Shown here: positions 1 to 8,381 of the stretch, piece after piece
How positions within the stretch are numbered: position 1 is the first letter of the stretch
How the letters are laid out: each line of letters opens with the position of its first letter
Origin: Rufibacter latericius
GTDB lineage: Bacteria > Bacteroidota > Bacteroidia > Cytophagales > Hymenobacteraceae
Direction of reading: 5' to 3'
Length of the DNA stretch: 64,000 bases
Assembly: GCF_003721515.1 (NCBI RefSeq)
Contig: NZ_RJJD01000013.1
Location: forward strand, 1-64,000
Position numbers and translations under genes: made by a program
Notes under the pieces: generated by a model
Told to the model about the DNA's origin: nothing
The model's input: only the letters and a program-made list of their open reading frames with translations
Databases searched by the model: none

Positions 1-665
1 TACAGCAAAGAGATGTCCAGACAGTTGGCGAGTTTATGCGCGAAGATGGTGTCACACATCCTGACGCGCTGCCCGGTTTCCTCAAAGCTGGCGGGTACGC
101 TGCAGTACACCAACTGCAATTCGGCCACGGCCTCGTAGAGCGCGGCCATCTGTTTCCGGACCCTGTCGGGGTTGCGGCTCTGGTATTCATTGAAGGAGGG
201 ATCTCCCGTCCATCTCTCCAAAATAGGGGCGGCTCTTCTGATAATCTTCAGCACCTCCGCATGGTTGGGGGTGATGAAGGCGGCTACCATTTCGGGTAGG
301 ATGGCCGCCCCGCCCCACTCATCATAGGCCAATACGGAAACCGGGTAATTGCCGGTAAAGAGAGGCTCACTTCCCGCGGAAACGGTGAGGGTGAAAATCC
401 CGGACACCCGCTCTGACAGATTGGATAAATAGGGGGCAGACACCTTCAAATGGACGGTATCCACTTCAAAGCTTTCCCCAGCTTTCAATACATCCACCTG
501 ATGCTCCCAGGCCATGGCAAACTCTGGTTCACTGGTGATACTGATAGTAAGACCCTTCAAATCAGTCTCACTGGTGTTTCTTAACAAAAGTTTCCGTACC
601 ACTGAAACGTGGTTCTGCTGCATGGCGAAGTTGACGGACGGGGAGTATATGAATTCAGTTTCCAA
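1..665 (-). CDS. DUF4011-type large helicase-like protein, N-terminal part (cut by window start)
   Basis: The gene reads leftward and runs off the window, so only about 220 N-terminal residues are present. The translation contains a block (LPEMVAAFITPNH, then LERWTGDPSFNEYQ, NPDRVRKQ, FEETGQRVR and NCLDISLL) that I recognise as the start of DUF4011 proteins. Their full versions are very large superfamily 1 helicase-like proteins with a C-terminal nuclease-like domain. Related proteins usually begin with a segment like YSPSVNFAMQQNHV, so the first ATG (623) looks too late. A TTG at 665 lies just downstream of an in-frame stop and keeps this segment; I chose it with moderate certainty. The helicase motifs lie outside the window. 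The role is unknown; such proteins are often found in accessory and defence regions. Confidence 0.8.
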   Translation of the reverse strand, partial: METEFIYSPSVNFAMQQNHVSVVRKLLLRNTSETDLKGLTISITSEPEFAMAWEHQVDVLKAGESFEVDTVHLKVSAPYLSNLSERVSGIFTLTVSAGSEPLFTGNYPVSVLAYDEWGGAAILPEMVAAFITPNHAEVLKIIRRAAPILERWTGDPSFNEYQSRNPDRVRKQMAALYEAVAELQLVYCSVPASFEETGQRVRMCDTIFAHKLANCLDISLL

Positions 666-837
666 AGGAGTTGTTGATTTGATATTGGATATAGACTATT
701 AAGGTAGTTTTTTTCATTCAGAAATGCACGAATAGAATAAATCTAATCTACTTGATTCCAAGTTAGAAAAGGGAAAAATATCTTTGAACCGCCCAGAGGT
801 AGAGCTAAGAAAAACCAAGCAGTCGGATCAGCCGCGG

Positions 838-1977
838 TCACCTGGTGAAAGGCATTTTCTTTACGCTCACGGTTGGGTTCCTATACCTTCTGACCTCATA
901 GACTGGGGTGACGGTGGCTTGCTTTTGGATGACTTCCCTATACCTTTTCCGAAGGACGATGGCCACGATTTTCACCGTCACATTAATGTCATTATAGGTG
1001 TTGTCGTTGTGCAAACCCAAGTAGAAGGTCCCTTGCAGCGGGGACTCCCTTCTCCCGAAACCTGAAACCCCGTTCCCATTGTCAAAGTACCGGAACCCTC
1101 CCTTGTCGAAGGACTGGAGGAAGGTCTGGGCACTGCCGGGGTCCTGCATGAAATAGTAGTGCACGTTGCTGCCGGCGTTCCCGGTGGGCAGAAAGCTCAG
1201 CTGGTTCAGCGCCAGCCCGATAAGGGGATTGCCTGACAGATGCGCCAAACTTCCGAGTGCCTGCAGGTACTTCGCTTTATTGGCCTCAAAGGCCAAGTGT
1301 CCTTCCTGTCCCACCCCGATCCAATAGGCCCATGAAAGAACCTCCGAGGTCTCTAGGGGGGTTGCCTTGTTAGTAGGCAGGGTAACCATCAGACGGGATT
1401 CGCTCGGTTTCCCGACCGTCAGTTGGGCGGCCACCTGCTCAACTTTGCTGATCAGTTCCTGCGCGACGGTGTCCACTTGGACCAGCTCCCTTTTGTTGAC
1501 GAAGTGGTAGACGGTGTCGTACCGCACGAGCTCCTGCTTGGACGAAATAACATAGGAGGTATCGGCCACCTCCCGCCAGGCTACCTCCGGGTTGAAGCCT
1601 TCTGTCTCCTCCCTGTCCGGCCTCCGGCTGATCCGCACCTGGCATACCCTGCTAACCAAAGAAGAGTTGGTGAACCGGAACAGGTACACCGTGCGCCTGT
1701 TCACTTTGATGGCTTTGGTAATGTTGGTTACCTGCAGGCCGGAATACTTGACGGTGGAAGGGTATTCTATTACCTCCACCTGCTTCATCCCTTTGCGAGA
1801 CGGGTCCGAGAATTCCAGGAGGAGCTCGTCTCCGGCCTCAAACCCGTAGTACACTTCTTGGGTCTCCATGCCTGGCACTTTGATGGATAGCTCCGCCACT
1901 TCAATAGGCGCCCGCTGAGCCTTGGCATATTGGAATAAAAACAATAATATTAGGCAAATCAGGGATAAGCGCCTCAT
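838..1977 (-). CDS. Secreted protein of unknown function
   Basis: The 379-residue product starts with a typical signal peptide (MRRLSLICLILLFLFQ, likely cleavage near AKAQ), so it is exported to the periplasm or surface. No enzyme motif is visible. The middle part (residues about 145-200) is rich in charged and valine residues and could be a short helical stalk. The C-terminal half contains a segment with AYWIGVGQEGHLAFEANKAK and LGLHNDNTYNDINVTVKI, which may be a beta-rich domain. The C-terminus is basic. It lies 170 bp upstream of, and on the same strand as, the DUF4011 helicase-like gene, so the two could share a transcript. I do not recognise the family beyond similarity in style to hypothetical proteins of Cytophagales. 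Confidence 0.7.
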   Translation of the reverse strand: MRRLSLICLILLFLFQYAKAQRAPIEVAELSIKVPGMETQEVYYGFEAGDELLLEFSDPSRKGMKQVEVIEYPSTVKYSGLQVTNITKAIKVNRRTVYLFRFTNSSLVSRVCQVRISRRPDREETEGFNPEVAWREVADTSYVISSKQELVRYDTVYHFVNKRELVQVDTVAQELISKVEQVAAQLTVGKPSESRLMVTLPTNKATPLETSEVLSWAYWIGVGQEGHLAFEANKAKYLQALGSLAHLSGNPLIGLALNQLSFLPTGNAGSNVHYYFMQDPGSAQTFLQSFDKGGFRYFDNGNGVSGFGRRESPLQGTFYLGLHNDNTYNDINVTVKIVAIVLRKRYREVIQKQATVTPVYEVRRYRNPTVSVKKMPFTR

Positions 1978-2200
1978 TTGGATGATTCTTTCATGTATGA
2001 TGCCTCACTAGGCAATGATACAAGATATCCTTTTCCCTCTATATTTAAAGACTTAGATATAAAACAAATGGTAATATTATCGGCAGAGTTAGATAATCTT
2101 TCTAGAGACAGGGATAAACACTCTATTTAGAGGACTGTTTATTTTAAATTATAATTAAGGCTACCCGCATCAACCACAGGACCTATTCTGCTCAACTTAT

Positions 2201-5200
2201 ATGTCTCTATTCCTACAACCCACTACTGAACAGTTCATCTCCCGTTGGAAAGCCTCCGGCGCCTCCGAGAGGGCCAATAACCAGCTTTTCCTTACGGAAC
2301 TGTGCGAACTATTAGGCGTCGAGAAACCCAGGCCCGCCTCTGACAAGGTGCACGAGGCCACCTACACCTTCGAGCGGCCCGTGGTGTTTGACGACGGGGA
2401 GGGGAGGACCAGCACCAACTTCATCGACCTCTACAAGAAAGACTGCTTCGTGCTGGAGGCCAAGCAGGGCAGTGACAAAGCCATCGTAACCGAGGCTGAG
2501 CTGCTGGGACTGGGGAAAGTGAAAACCAAGACCGGTACAGCCACCCGCGACACCCGCACCTGGGAGCGCGAAATGAAGAAGGCTAAGGAACAGGCCCTTC
2601 GCTACGCCCGCTCCCTACCCGCCTCGGAAGGATGGCCGCCGTTTCTAGCCGTGGTGGATGTGGGCTACTGCATAGACCTGTACGCCGACTTCGCCCGACA
2701 GGGCAAGACCTACGTGCCGTTCCCGGATCCTATCAGCTACCGCATTACCTTGGAGGAGCTGCACCGGCCCGAGGTGCAGGAGCGGCTGCGGCTGCTCTTC
2801 ACTGAGCCTTTGGAGCTGGACCCCAGCCGCCGTGCTGCCCGAGTTACCCGTCAACTGGCCGAGCGGCTGGCCAAGCTGGCAAGTTCGTTGGAGGGCGCCG
2901 GACACACACCTGAGCAGGTGGCCGGTTTCCTGATGCGCTGCCTGTTCACCATGTTCGCCGAGGATGTGCAGCTGCTCCCAGACCAGTCCTTTACCAAGCT
3001 GCTACAAGACTACCGCCATAACCTGCAGCACTTCCCAGATGCGCTGTGGGCACTTTGGCAGAGTATGGATAGAGGTGGTTTTGACCCTGCCCTGCGCACC
3101 ACCATTCCGCAGTTCAACGGCTACCTGTTCAAGAACCCGGAGGCCTTGCCCGTCACCGAGGCACAGTTGGAACTGCTCATCCAGGCCGCCGAGGCCGGTT
3201 GGGCCGACGTGGAGCCCGCCATCTTCGGGACGCTGCTGGAGCGAGCCCTGCAACCCCGGGAGCGCCATAAACTGGGGGCCCACTACACACCGCGCGCCTA
3301 CGTGGAGCGCCTGGTCATGCCCACTGTCATCGAGCCGCTGCGCGAGGAATGGGAGGCGGCCCGCACTGCCTCGGCAATTTTAGAAGACGCAGGCGATGAG
3401 GCCGGCGCCCGCAAGGAGATTGAGAATTTTCACCGGCGGCTGTGCTCGGTGCGGGTGCTGGACCCGGCCTGCGGCAGCGGCAACTTCCTGTACGTGACCC
3501 TAGAGCACCTCAAGCGGCTGGAGGGAGAGGTGACCGAGTACCTAGCCCACTTCCCGGGACAGCAAACCTTGGACATGACGGGCGGCTACACCGTGACCCC
3601 GGCGCAGCTGCTGGGGTTGGAGGTGAACCCACGCGCGGCGGCCATCGCCGACGTGGTGCTCTGGATCGGCTACCTGCAGTGGCACTTCAGGGCGCACGGC
3701 CACGCCCAGCGCCTTAGCAACCCCATCCTGCGCGAGTACGGCAATATTAAACAGCAGGACGCTGTGCTGAGCTACTCTGAGCGCGTGCCACGCCTGGACC
3801 ACCAGGGCCAGCCCGTCACCCGCTGGGACGGCCACTCCACCAAGCTGCATCCGGTCACCGGACAGGACGTGCCTGACGAGACCGCCCGAACCGTGGTCTA
3901 CGACTTCCTTAACCCCCAGCCCGCCTCCTGGCCCGAAGCCGATTTCATAGTAGGCAACCCGCCGTTTATTGGCGATAAAGCAATGCGGGGTGCTTTAGGT
4001 GATGGTTATGTAGATGCACTAAGAAAGGCATATAAAACTATTGTACCTGAAAGTGCTGATTTTGTGATGTTCTGGTGGCATAAAGCCGCGGAAGTTGTGA
4101 GGAAAACTAGAGCAGAACGGTTTGGCTTTATTACCACGAATAGCTTAAAGCAGACATTTAATCGTCGCATAATTCAAGAGCATCTTGAGGCAAGCAATGG
4201 ATTGTCTATTGTCTATGCAATACCAGACCACCCATGGGTGGATAGTGTTGATGGTGCTGCCGTTAGAATAGCAATGACTGTAGCTGAGATTGGTCCATTG
4301 GTTGGAAGATTGAGCAAAGTAATTGATGAACAAGATAGTGATAATGAGAAGCTTATTTCTTTCAATGAAAGTATTGGAAAAATCCATGCAGATTTATCTA
4401 TTGGAGCTGAAATAACTTCTGCAGAATCATTGAAGTCTAACCAGTCAATTAGCAGTTTTGGAATGATGCTGGCTGGGTCAGGTTTTATTGTGACAGAAGA
4501 AGAAGCCAAATCTTTAGGCTTAGGGATTAATCCAGAACTCACTGATAGGATAAGGCCTTATAGAAACGGGAAAGACCTAACTTCAACTCCAAGAGGCGTT
4601 TTTTTAATAGATATGTTTCCCTTAACTGTCGAAGAAGTTCGCATAAAGTTTCCTGAGGTATATCAACATCTTTATACCAAGGTCAAGCCTGATAGAGATT
4701 TAAATAATAGAAAAAGTTTAAAAGAAAAATGGTGGCTTTTTGGCGAGTGTCGCCAAGGGTTGAGAGCATCACTTAATAAGCTGAATCAGTATATATCTAC
4801 ACCTGAGACAGCTAAACATCGATTCTTTGTTGCCCAAGATATTTCAATTCTTCCTGATCATAAATTAGTCAACATCGCCCTTAGTGATTTTTATAACCTT
4901 GGAGTTCTTTCAAGTAAAATCCATGTTCTTTGGGCAATGTCTGCCGGAGGGCGATTAGGAGTAGGAAATGACTCCGTATATAATAGTACCCGCTGTTTCC
5001 AAACTTTCCCTTTCCCAGCAGCCACCGAAGTTCAGAAGGAGCAAATCCGCAGCCTCGCCGAACAGCTGGATGCGCACCGCAAGCATCGGCAGGCGCTGCA
5101 CTCCACGCTCACCATCACAGACATGTACAACGTGCTGGAGAAGCTGAAGGCCGGGGAGGCACTCACCGTTAAAGAGCAGAAAACGCATGAGCAGGGGCTG

Positions 5201-5671
5201 GTGAGCATTCTGCTGCAACTACACCAAGAACTAGATGCTGCCGTGGCCTCCGCTTACGGCTGGCCGGCTAACCTGCCTAATGAAGAAATCTTAGTACGAT
5301 TAGTGACCCTCAACAAAGAGCGCGCTGCAGAAGAAGCCCGCGGCTTCACCCGCTGGCTCCGCCCCGAGTACCAGAACCCTCAGGGCACCCAGCAGGCAGA
5401 CACAGGCATAGAGGTATCGGTCAAAGCAGCCAAAGCCACAGCCAAAGAGGTACTGGCTTGGCCCAAGACCCTGGTTGAGCAAGCGCAGGCCGTGCAGCGC
5501 GCCCTGAACCTGCACGAGCGCCCCGCGACCGCTCAGGATTTGTACCGGCAGTTCAAACCCGTGGCCAAAGGCCACCTGCCCCAGCGCCTAGAACAGATAG
5601 ACAACCTCCTTCAAACGCTTCATGGACTAGGGCTGCTGCGCAAGACCGAGCAAGATCAGTACATCAGATGA
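2201..5671 (+). CDS. MmeI-like single-chain type II restriction-modification enzyme
   Basis: The 1156-residue protein combines DNA cleavage and adenine methylation in one chain, the architecture of the MmeI (type IIL/IIG) family. The N-terminus carries the nuclease signature D-X9-EXK (D76, E86, K88). A helical spacer follows, then the methyltransferase: [15 protein letters not shown], motif [10 protein letters not shown] (421-429) and motif IV NPPF (586-589). The target recognition domain and C-terminal helices make up roughly the last 550 residues. No separate restriction or specificity gene lies nearby, as expected for this family. The DNA from about 3960 to 5010, covering the end of the methyltransferase and the recognition domain, is clearly more AT-rich than the flanks, which suggests that this domain was exchanged by recombination. 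Host-genome protection and phage restriction are inferred from the family. Confidence 0.9.
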   Translation: MSLFLQPTTEQFISRWKASGASERANNQLFLTELCELLGVEKPRPASDKVHEATYTFERPVVFDDGEGRTSTNFIDLYKKDCFVLEAKQGSDKAIVTEAELLGLGKVKTKTGTATRDTRTWEREMKKAKEQALRYARSLPASEGWPPFLAVVDVGYCIDLYADFARQGKTYVPFPDPISYRITLEELHRPEVQERLRLLFTEPLELDPSRRAARVTRQLAERLAKLASSLEGAGHTPEQVAGFLMRCLFTMFAEDVQLLPDQSFTKLLQDYRHNLQHFPDALWALWQSMDRGGFDPALRTTIPQFNGYLFKNPEALPVTEAQLELLIQAAEAGWADVEPAIFGTLLERALQPRERHKLGAHYTPRAYVERLVMPTVIEPLREEWEAARTASAILEDAGDEAGARKEIENFHRRLCSVRVLDPACGSGNFLYVTLEHLKRLEGEVTEYLAHFPGQQTLDMTGGYTVTPAQLLGLEVNPRAAAIADVVLWIGYLQWHFRAHGHAQRLSNPILREYGNIKQQDAVLSYSERVPRLDHQGQPVTRWDGHSTKLHPVTGQDVPDETARTVVYDFLNPQPASWPEADFIVGNPPFIGDKAMRGALGDGYVDALRKAYKTIVPESADFVMFWWHKAAEVVRKTRAERFGFITTNSLKQTFNRRIIQEHLEASNGLSIVYAIPDHPWVDSVDGAAVRIAMTVAEIGPLVGRLSKVIDEQDSDNEKLISFNESIGKIHADLSIGAEITSAESLKSNQSISSFGMMLAGSGFIVTEEEAKSLGLGINPELTDRIRPYRNGKDLTSTPRGVFLIDMFPLTVEEVRIKFPEVYQHLYTKVKPDRDLNNRKSLKEKWWLFGECRQGLRASLNKLNQYISTPETAKHRFFVAQDISILPDHKLVNIALSDFYNLGVLSSKIHVLWAMSAGGRLGVGNDSVYNSTRCFQTFPFPAATEVQKEQIRSLAEQLDAHRKHRQALHSTLTITDMYNVLEKLKAGEALTVKEQKTHEQGLVSILLQLHQELDAAVASAYGWPANLPNEEILVRLVTLNKERAAEEARGFTRWLRPEYQNPQGTQQADTGIEVSVKAAKATAKEVLAWPKTLVEQAQAVQRALNLHERPATAQDLYRQFKPVAKGHLPQRLEQIDNLLQTLHGLGLLRKTEQDQYIR

Positions 5672-5858
5672 GTTTTTTTCCTGCTATAATTATGATGTAG
5701 TTGGAAGGGGTGAACCAAACCTGAGCGCCCATCACCGGGGTTCCAAAGATATAACATGGCAATAAGCAGGTCTCGATCTACCCTTGGGATGTAAATGCTT
5801 TAAGATCTACTCTAAAGATTATGAGGTCAGCTTAACAGGAATTTCATGAATTTGACAA

Positions 5859-5917
5859 TTCAACTTTCTAGTTGATTATAAATTAAATTTTAACATCAAT
5901 TAAACTACAAAGTTGAA
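5859..5917. promoter_or_regulatory. Inverted repeat, candidate operator of the MqsR-like toxin-antitoxin operon
   Basis: Arms TTCAACTTTCTAGTT (5859-5873) and AACTACAAAGTTGAA (5903-5917) are complementary at 14 of 15 positions across an AT-rich 29-bp spacer. The site ends 35 bp before the toxin start. Antitoxins of the MqsA type repress their own promoter through a helix-turn-helix, so an autoregulatory operator here is likely but inferred. The rest of the 281-bp gap after the restriction gene shows nothing else. Confidence 0.45.
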
Positions 5918-5952
5918 TATAGCAACTATGTTACTTATCTTTACGTTAAAGA

Positions 5953-6306
5953 ATGGCAAGTAGGGAAGAGGTAAGGCGGTTCCTCAACGATTTCCACGCA
6001 AAACTGGGCGTGTTCAATATCCTCTTCAGGGATGATCGGGGGAAAAATAGCAAGACTTTGCTTGCATTGGAAATTACCCCGGCAAGCAGGAGGAAGATCA
6101 TCGAAGAGCTTGAGGTTATCGACTACAGTGAAGGCCCCTTGGAGGACACGCTCTACGATGTAGCCCCTATGTGGGTGTTCGGGAAAAATGTAAAAAGGGA
6201 GGAGGTCTATATCAAAATTTCCATGGGCAGGCCTAGCTCCAATGTGATCTGTATTTCATTTCACTTGGCTGAGAAGCCAATGGTTTACCCTTTCAAAAGT
6301 AAATAA
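5953..6306 (+). CDS. MqsR-family type II toxin
   Basis: The 117-residue product resembles MqsR-type toxins, which are RelE-fold ribosome-independent mRNA interferases. Matching elements are the N-terminal helix (EEVRRFLNDFHAKL), the segment EITPASRRKIIEELEVIDYSEGPL, the WVFGKNVKREEVYIKISM strands and the closing ISFHLAEKPMVYPFK. The length fits the family (about 100-115). It precedes its antitoxin by one base (stop at 6304-6306, next ATG at 6308), so the two are translationally linked. Toxin-first order is the known order for mqsRA. The lower GC and the inverted repeat upstream support a self-contained module. mRNA cleavage activity is inferred from the family. Confidence 0.75.
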   Translation: MASREEVRRFLNDFHAKLGVFNILFRDDRGKNSKTLLALEITPASRRKIIEELEVIDYSEGPLEDTLYDVAPMWVFGKNVKREEVYIKISMGRPSSNVICISFHLAEKPMVYPFKSK

Positions 6307-6307
6307 G

Positions 6308-7312
6308 ATGCAAAGCCCAATAACAGGAAAAGAGATGAAGTTGGAAATGGAAGCGACTAAGCTGCCATTTCGCAAGGAGGAATTTGAGGTGATGTACCAC
6401 TATTATGTGTGCGAGGAGAGCGGGGAGCGGTTTACGGATGATGTGCTCGATACGCTCAACCTGAACCAAGTGTACAACCTGTACCGGGAAAAGTACGGCA
6501 TCCCGTTCCCCGATGAAATCAGGAGCATTCGGGAACAGTATGGCGTATCGGCCAGCAAAATGTCCCTCATCTTAGGCTTTGGGGCAAATCAGTACAGGCT
6601 CTACGAAACAGGGGAAATTCCCTCCGTCGCCAATGGTCGCCTGATCCTAGCCATCAAAGAGCCTGAGGATTTTATCAAGCAGGTAAAGCTAAGCGAGCAC
6701 TACCTGAATGAGGGAGAGGTTGCCAAGATCGTGCAGAAAGCTGAAAGGATCATTCAGCGCAACAATAATAATATCTGGAACTATCAGCTCACGATGCAAA
6801 TCACTCACGGTGAGTCACCCAGCGCCTACTCGGGGTACTGCAAGCTGGACTTTGCCAGGGTGGCCAAAATCATTTCCTATTTTGGTCAGGCTTTCGAGGT
6901 TAACAAAACCAAGTTGAACAAACTGCTTTTCTACGCTGACTTTGGCCACTACAAGCGCACAGGACGTTCTCTGACCGGACTTGAGTACCGGGCTATCCAG
7001 TACGGCCCGGTGCCTGCCGAGTACGATAAGTTATATATGAAGCTGCAGGAAGATGGATTGATCGCTGTTTCCCAGAAGGTAGTGAAAGATTACACGGCAG
7101 AGATTTTCAAAGGGGTCGTTCCGGTTGAGGAGGCAGATTTCAATGGTGAGGAGTTGTCCGTATTGGAAAGGGTAAGGTCTTCTTTAGGACACCTTTCCAC
7201 CTCTGACCTCGTGCACATTAGCCATGAGGAATTTGCTTGGACAGCGAACGAGAAGGACCGGAGCCTAATTAACTACCAGGATCACGCATTCCATCTCCAA
7301 CACTTCCATTGA
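6308..7312 (+). CDS. Antitoxin with MqsA-like N-terminus, HTH and Panacea (DUF4065/SocA) domain
   Basis: The 334-residue protein has three parts. Residues 1-45 resemble the MqsA zinc-ribbon region, but the first cysteine pair is missing (SPITGKEM) and only one cysteine remains (VCEESGERF), so zinc binding is doubtful. Residues about 72-115 form an Xre-type helix-turn-helix (VSASKMSLILGFGANQYRLYE), suited to operator binding. Residues about 185-310 are a Panacea domain (NKTKLNKLLFYADF, YRAIQYGPVPAEYDKLY). Panacea domains are known to neutralise many unrelated toxins. It directly follows the MqsR-like toxin. Neutralisation by direct binding and autoregulation are inferred. Translation probably depends on coupling to the toxin. 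Confidence 0.82.
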   Translation: MQSPITGKEMKLEMEATKLPFRKEEFEVMYHYYVCEESGERFTDDVLDTLNLNQVYNLYREKYGIPFPDEIRSIREQYGVSASKMSLILGFGANQYRLYETGEIPSVANGRLILAIKEPEDFIKQVKLSEHYLNEGEVAKIVQKAERIIQRNNNNIWNYQLTMQITHGESPSAYSGYCKLDFARVAKIISYFGQAFEVNKTKLNKLLFYADFGHYKRTGRSLTGLEYRAIQYGPVPAEYDKLYMKLQEDGLIAVSQKVVKDYTAEIFKGVVPVEEADFNGEELSVLERVRSSLGHLSTSDLVHISHEEFAWTANEKDRSLINYQDHAFHLQHFH

Positions 7313-7467
7313 GGAGCATGAGCTTGATTCAAATCCAATGTTAATTATTAGGAGAATTGCGGAAGGCAGTTAGGGGTGGGTGCACAGAACGTCGCATCTC
7401 TAATATCTTCCCATAGGCGAAGTCAGCCTCCACACGTAAGGGTAAAATGACATTATGACTGAATTGT

Positions 7468-7500
7468 TTCTGTCATTGATCTTGCAGATCAATGACAGAA
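7468..7500. repeat. Perfect inverted repeat, 15-bp arms with 3-base loop
   Basis: TTCTGTCATTGATCT and AGATCAATGACAGAA flank a TGC loop. It lies 156 bp after the antitoxin stop. There is no T-run on either side, so a standard intrinsic terminator is doubtful; it may be a factor-assisted terminator, a protein site or an RNA-stabilising hairpin. Confidence 0.6.
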
Positions 7501-7577
7501 TGGCCTTAAACTACAGATTAATATAAAATATGACTATATACAGCTTTCCTATATTATTGGCATACTGATTGAGATAC

Positions 7578-7621
7578 AAAAAAGACCAGCTATCTATATT
7601 AGGAGTATAGACCGCTGGTCT
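7578..7621 (-). terminator. Intrinsic terminator ending the candidate small RNA
   Basis: On the minus strand AGACCAGC pairs with GCTGGTCT (7614-7621 with 7583-7590), an inner CTATA/TATAG pair extends the stem, and five T residues follow at 7582-7578. Confidence 0.55.
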
Positions 7622-7676
7622 CAATAGGGCCAGAATCCGCCAAGATTCTGAGGTGAAGTGAGTACTTCTGTTGTTC
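7578..7676 (-). ncRNA. Candidate small RNA, about 100 nt
   Basis: The segment is bounded by a well-matched Bacteroidota promoter (7683-7712, minus strand) and a hairpin followed by five T residues (7578-7621, minus strand). No open reading frame of any size lies between them. The predicted transcript contains a small stem (CAGAAT/ATTCTG, 7632-7651) and a large terminal hairpin whose apical loop exposes CTCCTAA, a sequence able to pair with purine-rich ribosome-binding regions. No known RNA family is recognised. It lies between the MqsR-like module and the Thoeris operon. The exact 5' end is estimated from the promoter; expression is unproven. Confidence 0.5.
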
Positions 7677-7682
7677 TGAACG

Positions 7683-7712
7683 CAAAAGTAACATAATTAT
7701 TGTTACACGCAA
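7683..7712 (-). promoter_or_regulatory. Bacteroidota-type promoter TTG-N19-TACTTTTG
   Basis: On the minus strand TTG (7712-7710) is followed after exactly 19 bases by TACTTTTG (7690-7683), matching the sigma-ABfr consensus TTG-N19-21-TAnnTTTG. The spacer contains the near-palindrome GTAACAATAATTATGTTAC (7688-7706), which could also be a repressor site. It faces away from Thoeris and toward the candidate small RNA. Confidence 0.55.
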
Positions 7713-7888
7713 TTCTCCAGAATTCTTCACGCGGCCTCGCCAGCCTGCCCTCCCGGCGATTTTTCATCTAAGGTATTGGTGCCACTTATCCGCACTCAAG
7801 GGAACGCGTCTGCCCCTACGGCAAGCCAGACGGAGACATCAAACCATTAATGAATGAGATAGAGTTTCGAAAAAACATAACACATCAC

Positions 7889-7923
7889 TGGCCGCTCCAA
7901 GTCATAATGACTTGGAGCGGCCA
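7889..7923. repeat. Perfect 35-base palindrome (17-bp arms, single central base)
   Basis: TGGCCGCTCCAAGTCAT is followed by one A and then its exact reverse complement. A cruciform or an RNA hairpin with almost no loop is unlikely to be a normal terminator, and no T-run follows. Dyads of this type are typical of dimer-binding sites or recombination sites. The remaining bases of the 817-bp gap between the antitoxin and the next gene contain the features listed separately and nothing else I can support. Confidence 0.6.
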
Positions 7924-8129
7924 AAGGATTCCGTTACATGGGATAGTTGCGTCCGAACTTGACCGCAGCAGCTCCCTGTCTGGAGGAGGCATGTCCGGAC
8001 CTTTCCAAAAAATCACGAGCAACGCATACCTGTTAGCTCCTTCCGTGGCATAGGTTGCCAATGAAAGGGATGCGCCAAGCTGGGCTATGAATAAATGAAT
8101 TGACAAAGCTATCTAAACCATTCCATTTT

Positions 8130-8303
8130 ATGGCAACCAATAAACCTGCCGGAGACGGCCACAGAAACGGAGCGGTGAGACAGCGCTCCCAGACCTACAA
8201 TCCCCAGAGTGATCAATGGGTCAAAAGAGACACCCAAACTGGGCGCTTCATGGACCAAAAATCTGACGGCAACCCTTTCAAGGGAGTAAGAAAGGAGAAG
8301 TAA
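8130..8303 (+). CDS. Small conserved basic protein of unknown function
   Basis: The 57-residue product begins MATNKPAGDGHRNGAVRQRS and ends KSDGNPFKGVRKEK. I recognise this as a widespread short protein family in bacteria (variants carry VKRDTKTGKFMDVK and PFKGVRKEK), with no established function. An upstream in-frame ATG at 8100 would add ten residues that do not resemble the family, so the start at 8130 is preferred. The protein is strongly basic, glycine-rich and lacks cysteines, membrane segments and a signal peptide, so it could bind nucleic acid. A clear terminator follows 12 bp after the stop, which separates it from the Thoeris genes. Confidence 0.75.
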   Translation: MATNKPAGDGHRNGAVRQRSQTYNPQSDQWVKRDTQTGRFMDQKSDGNPFKGVRKEK

Positions 8304-8315
8304 TCTAAATTCAAA

Positions 8316-8353
8316 GCCAAGGAGTCACAATTGCGACTCCTTGGCCTTTTATT
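8316..8353 (+). terminator. Intrinsic terminator of the small basic protein gene
   Basis: GCCAAGGAGTC (8316-8326) pairs with GACTCCTTGGC (8335-8345) over an 8-base loop, followed by CTTTTATT. It lies immediately before the TIR gene and argues that this gene has its own promoter in the 30 bp that follow or depends on read-through. Confidence 0.75.
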
Positions 8354-8381
8354 GTTCAATCTAAAACAAACTCAATATTAT

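Noticed and set aside
784..1065. A frame opposite the end of the secreted-protein gene
   Set aside because: Overlaps the real gene on the other strand and shows no recognisable domain.
2000..2200. A promoter for the restriction-modification gene
   Set aside because: No TTG-N19-21-TAnnTTTG match could be found; the AT-rich tract 2135-2160 is not enough by itself.
7850..8106. Two overlapping frames on both strands sharing PLQVIMTWSGQ
   Set aside because: The shared peptide is produced by the 35-base perfect palindrome, which reads the same on both strands; no family similarity.
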